Below, in pieces: positions 31,770 to 39,580 of a stretch of DNA of 39,580 nucleotides. Position 1 is the stretch's first letter; each line of letters starts with the position of its first letter. The notes below the pieces were generated by a model, which did not search any database, had not been told where the DNA came from, and worked only from the letters and a program-made list of their open reading frames with translations. The DNA lies in the NCBI GenBank assembly GCA_015501595.1, contig JADNRX010000475.1, positions 1-39,580 of the forward strand, given 5' to 3'. The stretch comes from Hymenopellis radicata (taxonomy: Eukaryota > Basidiomycota > Agaricomycetes > Agaricales > Physalacriaceae). Both the position numbers and the translations under genes were made by a program.

Positions 31770-32255
31770 TCATCGCATCCTCGAGGCGGCTGCACCACGC
31801 TGTGGTACCGCCTTCGGCAAGCTCTCGGGCCTTGTTACACCCTTGAGCGCCAAATATTCGTCTAGTGCCTTCAAGTCCTTGCACTTGGACAACGGTTCCC
31901 ACCGCTTATCACCGTCGGCCCATTCAACCTGGAACCAAAGCTTTTTCTGGCGCCATTGGTGGTCGGTTATGGCGTCGACTATTTCTTCAGCATCATCTGG
32001 GGTTCCAAAGTCGTATGGTTCCGGCTTGACGCGATCAGGAAACAGGATCGCGTCGGATTCAATGTACGGACGCAGTAAGTCCACGTTGAATACGTTGTGA
32101 ATTCGACGTTTGACTAATTCTGGTGGCAAGTCCAACTTGTATCTTGAGTGCTCTGGATCTGCCTCTAGTACCACATACGGGCCTACGAACTTGGGGACGA
32201 GTTTGTTGGCACGTCCTTTTGGCAAGTTCAAGTTCTTCGTGGATAGGTATACTTT
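31770..32255 (-). CDS. Pol C terminus with chromodomain
   Basis: The open frame starts NLPKGRANKLVPKFVGPYVV, the typical post-integrase SH3-like segment (KFVGPY), then LPPELVKRRIHNVFNVDLLR. The chromodomain follows: EEIVDAITDHQWRQKKLWFQ, VEWADGDKRWEP with the aromatic residues used to bind methyl-lysine, and LDEYLALKG. It ends at a stop at 31770. A frameshift near 32240 separates it from integrase. Chromodomains at this position guide chromoviral integration to heterochromatin. Confidence 0.85.
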   Translation of the reverse strand, partial: KVYLSTKNLNLPKGRANKLVPKFVGPYVVLEADPEHSRYKLDLPPELVKRRIHNVFNVDLLRPYIESDAILFPDRVKPEPYDFGTPDDAEEIVDAITDHQWRQKKLWFQVEWADGDKRWEPLSKCKDLKALDEYLALKGVTRPESLPKAVPQRGAAASRMR

Positions 32256-33256
32256 TGACCCTTGTAGAATGTCAGGTTCTTCTCGGCGATGTTTGTTCGA
32301 GAAGTGCGTCTGAACAACACGCGCTGCGATAATCGCGTCATGCGCGTCAAAGAGATTGTGTTGCGCCTGCAGGGCGAACGCGCGAACACCGGGGCGATGT
32401 CTGTATCGTAACGGACTTCACGCATCATGGAGGGCATATAGCCACGAGTAAGTTCGAAAGGTGCGAATCCCGTTGTTTCGTTTATGCTGGAGTTTAATGC
32501 AAATTCCACAGTTGGACATTTCATTACCCAGTCGCGTTGGTCTGGTCGAATCGAACCTCGGAATATCTGGCCAATTGATCGGTTCGCCCTTTCAGTGAGT
32601 CCATCCGTTTGTGGATGAAACGCTGTTGACATGAGAAGTTTCGCGCCTAGGAGTCGGTGCAGTTCTCGCCAGAATACGGAAGTGAACTTCGAATCACGGT
32701 CCGATACTATGGATTCCGGCAGTCCGTGGAGGCGAACGATCTCGCGAAAGTAGATCCTAGCCAGGTCGGTCGCCGTGTTTGAGGTATGCACCGGTATTAG
32801 ATGGACTTCCGATGTTAACCGGCAGATTACTACCCATAGGTAGTTGAATCCTTTCGTTTCAGGAAAGGGACCAATAAAGTCCATTCCTATGGATTGCCAT
32901 GGTTTTGTAGGGGTTGGTAGGGGGTGCAACTTCCCTTTGGAGGTACGATAGTTTCCCTTCGTGGTGGTGCATGTTTGACAAGTTTTGCAGAACTTGTCAC
33001 ACATACCGAATATTTTTGGCCACCAATACCAACGACGTATGTAGTCGGCTGTGCGCTGAGGTCCGAAATGGCCTACTGACAGATGTCCTTGCTCTAGAAT
33101 CGATCCGCGAAGCGAGCGTTTCTCTTTCGGTGAGCGAGGGACACATAAGACTTTCTCATCATTCATGTTGGTGGTCCAGATTAGCCCATCCTCCGTTACT
33201 GAGAAGCGCGGATGATGTTTAGGATTTTCAAGAATTTTCTTGAATAACGGATCCTC
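32228..33256 (-). CDS. Ty3/gypsy integrase
   Basis: Zinc-binding H2C2 region: H in HLSVGHF, C-x-x-C in CKTCQTC. Catalytic core: first Asp in GMDFIGPFPETKG, second in VSDRDSKFTSVFW, Glu in TDGLTERANRSIGQ. It inserts element cDNA into the genome. Its N terminus is cut by the hAT-like element at 33265; text upstream of that point in the open frame belongs to the hAT end. Contains the usual FHPQTDG motif. Enzyme residues look preserved, but the frame is interrupted, so no functional Pol can be made from this copy. Confidence 0.9.
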   Translation of the reverse strand, partial: EDPLFKKILENPKHHPRFSVTEDGLIWTTNMNDEKVLCVPRSPKEKRSLRGSILEQGHLSVGHFGPQRTADYIRRWYWWPKIFGMCDKFCKTCQTCTTTKGNYRTSKGKLHPLPTPTKPWQSIGMDFIGPFPETKGFNYLWVVICRLTSEVHLIPVHTSNTATDLARIYFREIVRLHGLPESIVSDRDSKFTSVFWRELHRLLGAKLLMSTAFHPQTDGLTERANRSIGQIFRGSIRPDQRDWVMKCPTVEFALNSSINETTGFAPFELTRGYMPSMMREVRYDTDIAPVFARSPCRRNTISLTRMTRLSQRVLFRRTSRTNIAEKNLTFYKGQKYTYPRRT

Positions 33257-33264
33257 GGGATACC
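33257..33264. repeat. 8-bp target-site duplication GGGATACC, left
   Basis: Identical to 34603-34610 on the other side of the inserted element. Eight bases is the hAT-superfamily size. Confidence 0.9.
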
Positions 33265-34602
33265 TAGTGAATAGCGCGGGTCGGGTTCGGGTCAGCGGAC
33301 CGTTACCCGAACCCGACCCTCTGAACCACCCGAACCCGCCATGTCGGGTACGGGTTTTACATCGGGTTACCCTCGGGTATAGCAAGGGTAACGGGTGGCC
33401 CGATACCCGACAGAAATTTGTTTTGTTCATGCACGACGACCTCCCCCGAGCAATTGCGCGGGGGCTCTCGAACGTGCATGACACCCGAAGGAGCAGACAA
33501 GAGACAGAAGAATGGTTATCCCAGCCTCTTCAAGCCGTCGCCGTCATCTCAAGAACGTTGCTGCTCTGTGGAGAGGCTTGCGCTTTCGCGCTGCTCGTCC
33601 AGAGAGCCGAACGCAGAGAAAAGTCGTCCGCGGAAAGTCGTCGTTGACGGGCGTGCAACACGGGGGTGGAGGTAGCTTATAGAAGAAGTAAACAGTAGAA
33701 TATAGAATGAACAGTGAAAAGAGACATACCTTCTTGGGCTGGAAGCGTTGCGGATGCTTCCTACTCCTCGCTTGAGAATCCGACGGCACGGCGCTATTCC
33801 AGGCTGTCGCGCTCCAGAGATATTGCGGCTCCGTCGAGGGGGTTGTGCAGGTATCACGACACAAAAAAGTCGTTCTCGCGACTCGCAACAGCTGTCGCGA
33901 GCCGTCCTCGCGGGCCCGGATCCAAAAAGCAAAAGAAAGAGAAGGAAAGCGGCCAGGGAGGCCCCAGACAAAGTCTGAGAATCATATCACGTCCGGAGTT
34001 GGTTCACGTCGTCGTCGTCCCGGGCGCAAATATGGTGAGGCGGGGAAAATACGAGGGGAAAGCGTCCGAACGCGCTGTTCCGTAGTAGGGCGGCCTCGTC
34101 CTGAGGGCTTACGCAGTCCAAAAGGGCGCCGTCGTGCAGACGAGTACCGAAATGCACCCCGGAACGTATCCGAGGGCGCAGCGGCCGGCGCGAAGCCAAA
34201 CCGCACAGAACAAGGAAAGAAACAGTAAGAAAAGCAGTAGAACAAGCCCCAGAAAGTTCTGGGGCCGCAAGCACGACGTCGTCGTCGTGCTGTGGAGTAA
34301 GAGCAGGAGATGCCATCTGAGCTGTCCGATCGTTATCCGGCAATTGCCGGAACGCTCGGCAGCTCGGAGATCACGGAAATTGTTTCGCAACGTCGTTTCT
34401 CGACGACGTTGGCCTCGTTTGAGGTCAAAGAAATTGAAATAATTCTTAAAATATGTATATTTACTCTTGCTTACAGGCTACTGAGCAGATCGGGTCCTCA
34501 AAAGGGTAACGGGTAGGGCCCGGGTCACGGACCGCCAACCCGAGCCCGACCCGCTATTGTACCCGATCTTAACCGGTCCGGGACCGACCCGCGCTATCAC
34601 TA
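33265..34602. mobile_element. hAT-like non-autonomous DNA transposon, 1338 bp
   Basis: Ends are TAGTGAATAGCGCGGGTCGG and, inverted from the right, TAGTGATAGCGCGGGTCGG, differing by one inserted base. They are flanked by a perfect 8-bp duplication. Subterminal CGGGT/ACCCG words are abundant for 70-100 bases at both ends. No transposase ORF; the longest frames are about 140 codons and not protein-like. It sits between RNase H and integrase of the gypsy element and so was inserted later. The interior is rich in perfect hairpins. Confidence 0.88.
33427..33481. repeat. Nested hairpin inside the hAT-like element
   Basis: CATGCACG and CGTGCATG pair around an inner CCCCC/GGGGG stem enclosing GAGCAATTGCGC. 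A cluster of further palindromes lies at 34243-34351 (GCCCCAGAA/TTCTGGGGC; CACGACG/CGTCGTG; CCGGCAATTGCCGG). Confidence 0.6.
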
Positions 34603-34610
34603 GGGATACC
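34603..34610. repeat. 8-bp target-site duplication GGGATACC, right
   Basis: Matches 33257-33264 exactly. Confidence 0.9.
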
Positions 34611-34654
34611 ACGCCTTAATATCTCGAGGAACGTGGGATCTCCTTCGTGGATGT

Positions 34655-36105
34655 CTACTCGGAGATCCGGTCCTTAGTACGTGATTCCAGGATTGTAGGA
34701 TTGTCAGCTTTTGGAGGTTCTGGCTCTTCTACGTCTGGTTCGCGATGGTTTTCGAGTTCTTCAGCCTCGACCTCGCGTTGCTCGCGGCGCTCTTTGAGCC
34801 GAGCCGACTCCCGTCGGATCCACATTTGTTCGTGTTCCTCAGCGCGTCCTAGAGGCAAGTCTTCGCCCATTTTATCAAGTCGAATATCGGCAGTGACGTA
34901 TTCCGAAGGGTCGTGTACATCTTGAGGCGTATCCGTCTCATAGTATCGGGACAAGGCATCGGCCACTTTATTTACGGCGCCTTTGATATATGTGATATCG
35001 AAGTCGAAACGCGATAGATACTCCATCCATCGCATCTGTCGCGCTGAAAGCCGGCGTTGAGTCTTGAAGAACTCTAGTGCCTTGTGGTCAGTGACCACGT
35101 TAATTCGATAGCCCACTAATTTATCTTCCCATTTGAGCAGGGCTTCGAGTATGGCGAGTGTCTCGGTTTCGAAGACTCGGTAGTTTCGTTGAGTGTCGGT
35201 GAATTTCTTAGACATGAATCCCGCCGGGCGGCAGGAGTGCCAGTTTGGGCCTTGGCCATACATGGCGCCTACACCGGTAAGTGAGGCGTCACATATGATC
35301 CATATAGGCTCGTCTGACGAAGGGTCTATAGGTTTCAATACTGGGGTACGACACGCCAGGTCCTTGATCGACTGGAAACATACGTCGTGAATGGGACGCC
35401 AAAAGAAAGGTTGTCCGTTCTTCGACATTTCAGATAAGGGCGAGGTATAAGCGGTTACATCTGGCATGAACGCCGCCACGTAGTTCACTACACCGAGGAA
35501 CTTCTGGATATCAAGATACTCCCGTGGCGTTCTCCAGATTCGAATCTTGTCCATCTTATCGACGTCGGCGTGGATACCAGCATCATCGATGGTATGACCT
35601 AGGCAGTCAATCTTCGCAGCGTAGAGCTGGACCTTCGACTCCTTCAGGTACAGCTGATTTTCTCGAAGTTTGTCAAATACTAACTTCAGATGTAGTTCGT
35701 GTTCTTCAATTGTGTTGCTGAACACGAAGATGTCGTCAAGGTAGACGTGCATGAAGCGGCCAATATAATCTTGGAAGATTGTATTCATTAGTCGCTGGAA
35801 TGTGGACGGTGCGTTGCAGTCGCCTTGTTGCATGACATGGCTTTTAAAGGTTCCGATTATAGTGGCGAACGACGTCTTCAGACGTCCTCAACAACAACGC
35901 GCACTTGTTCGTACGCGTTTGCCATGTCAATCTTTGATCGGTATTTTCCTCTAGCAACATCATATCGAATGGTGTCTTGGTCGGGGAAGGGTGTGACGTC
36001 CTTTACTGTGTTCTCATTTCGTTTTCTGCAGTCAATAGTGCAGCGAAGTGATTTGCCATCTTTCTTTGGCACACAGAGCATCGGGCAGCTTGTGAAGTAA
36101 CACAA
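34655..36105 (-). CDS. Ty3/gypsy reverse transcriptase and RNase H
   Basis: Minus-strand frame 36105-35878 carries the RT fingers (PMLCVPKKDGK, RCTIDCRKRNENT, KIDMANAYEQVRV with the first catalytic Asp). The frame from 35833 carries QGDCNAPSTFQRLMN and the YLDD active site (VYLDDIFVFSNT), the thumb and connection, then RNase H: ICDASLTGVGAMYGQGPNWH, ETETLAILEALLKWEDKL, TDHKALEFFKTQRRLSARQM and DALSRYYE. A frame change lies near 35870 and another just after 34660. It copies element RNA to DNA. Conserved catalytic residues are visible, but frameshifts prevent a continuous product. The frame also shifts once before the hAT insertion point. Confidence 0.9.
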
Positions 36106-36740
36106 GTTCCCACCATCCGGCGCGTCTATATTCCGCGATTCGGTCGGCGAGCTGGTTCTTCATGGATTCGGGGCACCGCGGAGGTAATAGCTGTACCTCT
36201 TATCGTCGTCAATGAGCGGTATCCGGTGGTTCACTTCGCGCATAGGAGGCGGTTTATCGGGACACCTTGAAGGATGTCTGAGCATCGCTCCATCCAGGCG
36301 TCACGAAGCCGAGGTATGTCTTCGGCAGTATTACTTTGTAGTATTGGCATTGAGTTCTGACTTGAACTCTTCAGCGACGGTAGTTAAGGTTCTTTCAAGG
36401 ATAACTCTGGCTTCTCACGTTCGTCGCGGGCAAAGTTGTATTCGGATATCAAGTCGTTAACTTCCTTGATAATGGTCTGGTTTTCTGGTTGTGTTGCGTC
36501 TAATGAACTGGTACGTTCGCGCAATCAGTCAGCTCTTCTTCACTGAAGTAGTCGCTGGGTCCTAGCATCACTGGAGCTGTCTACTGAGGGTGATGTTTAC
36601 ATCTTCCTCTTCGTTATCATCAATTTCTTCAATGGATGTTCGTTTGAAACTTCCACGGTACACCTGGCAACGTTGTTCTGGCTTGGTTGTATTGTTGACC
36701 AGGTAGTCAATGTTTTTTAGCATTCGAACCTGTTGGCTTC
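36106..36740 (-). other. Gap in pol coding between protease and reverse transcriptase
   Basis: No long frame; this is the expected linker and N-terminal RT region, broken by several shifts. I could not reconstruct it. Confidence 0.4.
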
Positions 36741-37334
36741 TCAAATTGTGCTGAGAGCCGCGTTCGGGAGGTTTACCGGCCGTGGCTTAACGTCCATTGC
36801 TTCCGCTTTTTCGATTTCGGGTACTGTGGTAGCTCGCTTGGCGTATCGTCGCGCAAGCTCGATCGCTTTCCTCCCCCTCAGAAAGAGTTGGCGCTGGCGT
36901 ACCACGAATGCGAACCGTGTCATGCTCAAAGTCGAGAGCATGCCATGTTTCCTCATAAACACTGTGCCGACGACTAAATCGTATCGGTCGACGTTGGTTA
37001 TGTCGAAGTAATCGGTTCCGCTAATGGATACTCGTTCATTCCCATACAGAAATGGAGTGTATGTTCCGTGCGTGATCTTCGAGCGACTGCCTTTTGTGCC
37101 CAGCTGCAGTGGGATGGGCTTTGTGAGTTCAAATATCTTTAACTTTGCAATCCGTGCGAAATCAGGACTGAACGAGTCGGATGTGCTTCCACTGTCAAAC
37201 AGTGTGAAGGCGAGTACGCCGTTGACCTCTATAAATCCTGGAAGGCATCGATTATCCTTTGCCGTGCGTTTCGGACGCGGGGCAATTCGTGGGACGTGTG
37301 TCTTCTTCAGTTTGCTCGTGTCGGGACGGTACAC
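36741..37334 (-). CDS. Retroviral-type aspartic protease region
   Basis: The frame contains FIEVNGVLAFTLFDSGSTSD, in which DSG is the catalytic triplet of retropepsins. Downstream are ITHGTYTPFLYGNERVSISG and DLVVGTVFMRKHGM (hydrophobic-hydrophobic-Gly motif of the flap/end region). It would cleave the Gag-Pol polyprotein. It overlaps the Gag tail (37252-37626) in another frame, showing a frameshift near 37330. Confidence 0.8.
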   Translation of the reverse strand: MYRPDTSKLKKTHVPRIAPRPKRTAKDNRCLPGFIEVNGVLAFTLFDSGSTSDSFSPDFARIAKLKIFELTKPIPLQLGTKGSRSKITHGTYTPFLYGNERVSISGTDYFDITNVDRYDLVVGTVFMRKHGMLSTLSMTRFAFVVRQRQLFLRGRKAIELARRYAKRATTVPEIEKAEAMDVKPRPVNLPNAALSTI

Positions 37335-39548
37335 TCGGTCTGAAGGTAGATTCGTCTACTTCCTCATGGATAGCTCGCATATATTCTGTGAAATCCATGC
37401 TATATTCCTCATGAGAAGCGATGCTGCTTGCATCGTCTATCTCCTCGTCATACTCTGATCCTGAATCAGAGACATCATTTAGTACTGGTAACCCTCCTTC
37501 AGACTCTTCGTCGGAAGGCACATCTGATGTTGTCTCCCGAACAGAGCACATCCTGGGAACTTCTTCATATATGGAGCGAAGGTGCTCGACATCAGCTTCA
37601 TCTCGAGATAGTCTTCTTCGTTCCACTCGTCGTGTTCTTCGTGATTGTGCTCACGGGTTTCGGGATCAACGAAGTCATTGATTGGCGGCCAGTCGGGAAT
37701 CTCGCCATCGGACTCGTCAATCTCACGGATCAAGTCTTCTGGTGGCGCCTCTTCGTCATCGGTTATACGATATAGTCGTTCACCTTGTTTGAGGTACATC
37801 GGACCTTTTCCAAACATTGGGCAGGAAGGATCTCTATAGAAGTGCCCTTCTTGTCCACAGCGATGGCAAGTTCGTTTGTCATTCGTCGGGGTTTGAGGTC
37901 TTGGTGCTCTGTTTCCCGCAGCTCGAGGTTGAGGCCGCGGACTACCTGGACGTGGCGTGTCACCGTCACGTGCTGCTCGTAGCTGAGCTTGGTTTCGCGT
38001 TGGGTGAGTGCTATAACGATTCCCTTGAATCTTCTTAAAGATTCGGGGAGAACTACCTCGATACGGTGATGCTGGTCGCGTATTTTGAGGCTGCGGTTTT
38101 GCCGGTGTCTCAAACCGAACCGCGGCAGTCGAAGATTTGTACTGCTTGCTTGCTCGCAAGCCCTTCTCAATCTTGAGAGCATCCTTCATTATAGTGTGTA
38201 TTGTTGACGTTTCTGTGATTACACCTGACTGGTGTAACAGAATGCGTATCTGATCGGGTATGGTGCTCATGAGCTTATGTTTGAAGCGATATACATCCGG
38301 CGGGCATGGCATCATGTTCGCCCAGCGTAATAGTTCAGAGAACAGCCGGCGAACTCCGCCCTCCCAATTGTACCGTGTATTATCGAACTTCCTCGTAAGG
38401 TCGAAGAGCGATCCCTCATGGATGAATCGCCGGTATAGTCCATTAATGATCTGTGAAAACAGAATAGTTCCTTCGACTTGCATGTTGAAGATCGCGTCTT
38501 CAACGTTGTCACAAAACCATTGCAGTGCATCTCCGTCGAGATATGCGCGTAGCATTGAAATGCGCTGTCGATCCATGGTGGTGATGATCTCATCGCCGTC
38601 TTCCATTACGGTGGTTGCTGGACCGCATAGGTTTAGCGCGTTCATCCAGGATACTATCTTTCTGAACCACTCGTCGAAGACTACGATACTACTGTCTGAA
38701 CCAGTGTACTTAGATGGTTTGGGCATTCCTTGCATCATCGCCTTCTGCATTGAGGAATCAATGCCCACTCTTGGTAAGAGTAGTTGTTCTTCGATACGTT
38801 TCTCGAAGCGCTCAAATATGATGTTCATCATTTCAGACTCTGTACGATTCACAGGTACGTAGCTGAATATTTCTTCGGCGGTGAAGCGATTTGGTCCTAC
38901 TGAACCGAGACGCGCTGATCCAAATCGAGCGGGTGTCTCGTCGCGATTATTGTTCGGGAACCGAACGTGGGTACTCACGTTAGAACTTGAGTGTTCAGAG
39001 CGGTTGTCGTCAGGTGGTGGCGGAGGAGGGTCTGGTGGATTTCCTCCTTCTCCAGGCGGTCCTGGAGGGCCTTGAGCTCCTCGTTGTCCAGGAGTGCCTA
39101 TAGGACCTTGTAATCCTCTAGCTCCAGGAGGTCCTGCAGGTCCTGGTGGTCCGGGAGGACCCGGTGGTCCTGGTGGTCCAGGAGGTCCTGGCGGTCCCGG
39201 GAACCCTCTTCCTCCTCCTGGGGGTCCGGGTGGTCCTCTATACGGGAATCTACCCCCGTTATTGGGGAATCCATTGTCATCGGGATCACTCGGCGGCGGA
39301 GGCGGCGGCGGTGGAGGTGGCGGTGGCTGCTGAGGTGGCCATTGAGGCGGCCGCGGGGGTAATGGTGGAGGTGGATCGGAATGATGAGGCGGGAATCGTT
39401 TGCTCTTAGGCTCGTTTCTCTCCTCTGGTTGCATTGTATAACCATATCCGTACTCCGTCGGCACCTCATCCAGGGAGATAAGAGTGTCACTATACACTGA
39501 TTCGGGCGTGGCGTTAGAGTGTATAGACTCTGCCGTAGCGTAATGCAT
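37252..39548 (-). CDS. Gag with collagen-like N-terminal repeats and a CCHC zinc knuckle
   Basis: ATG at 39548. Residues about 40-90 are Pro-rich, then roughly residues 95-175 are Gly-Pro-Pro / Gly-x-y collagen-like triplets. The capsid-like region follows ([58 protein letters not shown]), then a basic Pro/Arg-rich linker and the knuckle [16 protein letters not shown]. The first frame ends at 37479. Coding text continues in another frame ([18 protein letters not shown]) to 37252, so a frameshift lies near 37590. Gag forms the particle and packages element RNA. The ATG lies 32 bases from the window edge, and leader and 5' LTR are outside. Confidence 0.85.
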
Positions 39549-39580
39549 TGAGTTTGACGCATTTGACGCAGAATCTGTGT

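Larger units (their letters stand above)
26077..39580 (-). mobile_element. Decayed Ty3/gypsy chromovirus-type LTR retrotransposon with nested insertions
   Basis: Minus-strand order from right to left: collagen-like Gag with zinc knuckle, protease, reverse transcriptase, RNase H, integrase, chromodomain, an extra unrecognised ORF, polypurine tract, 3' LTR. The 5' LTR and primer-binding site would lie beyond 39580. Gag and pol sit in several frames, so the copy is inactive. Two DNA transposons (33265-34602; 27680-30568) are nested in it. The chromodomain C-terminal to integrase places it with the chromoviruses, which use it to target heterochromatin. Confidence 0.85.

Noticed and set aside
31565..31846. 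Second LTR between the chromodomain stop and the extra ORF
   Set aside because: A TGTAAAAAG is present near 31757 but shows no match to the 183-bp LTR, no polypurine tract precedes it, and no CA end was found.
33544..34245. ORFs inside the hAT-like element as a transposase
   Set aside because: They are under 145 codons, compositionally biased, with no hAT dimerisation or catalytic motifs.
39094..39333. Plus-strand Gly/Pro-rich ORF
   Set aside because: It is the complement of the collagen-like Gag tract; Gly-Pro-rich triplets read as Gly-Pro-rich on both strands.

Overview
The window looks like a basidiomycete (probably Agaricomycete) nuclear contig. Host genes are cut by many 37-80 nt introns, several have a TATA box close upstream of the ATG, and the right third holds a chromodomain-bearing Ty3/gypsy element. 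No rRNA, tRNA, CRISPR array or bacterial operon was seen. All calls come from reading by eye. Exon joins are inferred from reading frame plus GT-AG sites, and a few from GC-AG sites.

Layout. 1-1.9 kb: nothing assignable. 1.9-4.4 kb: plus-strand coding remnants ending in a frameshifted 3'-5' exonuclease (RNase D/EXD-like) pseudogene. 4.55-7.12 kb (minus): an intron-rich amidohydrolase_3/YtcJ-like gene, convergent to the exonuclease, with a TATA box. 8-12.15 kb: small unrecognised genes, the best being the minus-strand genes at 10352-10999 and 11385-12149, each with its own TATA box. 12564-20877: a complete 8.3-kb LTR element with identical 325-bp LTRs and a 5-bp target duplication (ACCGG), but no recognisable pol. 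Its interior carries 23 dispersed copies of an 18-24 nt hairpin whose outer stems differ from copy to copy yet stay paired. 21.7-25.3 kb: four host genes, including a complete six-exon AGC-like protein kinase (24023-25334).

25749-26076 is the 3' part of a host gene broken by the next element. From 26077 to past the right edge lies a decayed, minus-strand chromovirus-type Ty3/gypsy element: 183-bp 3' LTR, polypurine tract, an extra unrecognised ORF between pol and the LTR, then chromodomain, integrase, RNase H/RT, protease and a collagen-like Gag with a zinc knuckle. Two DNA transposons are nested in it. One is a 1338-bp hAT-like non-autonomous element with a perfect 8-bp duplication (GGGATACC) between RNase H and integrase. 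The other is a ~2.9-kb inverted-repeat element at a TA inside the extra ORF.

How it fits together: host genes are separated by layered insertions. The recent event is the non-autonomous hairpin-carrying LTR element, which must have been moved by another element's enzymes. The older gypsy copy is broken by frameshifts and nested insertions. The most novel-looking item is the covarying hairpin family; the second is the extra ORF downstream of pol.
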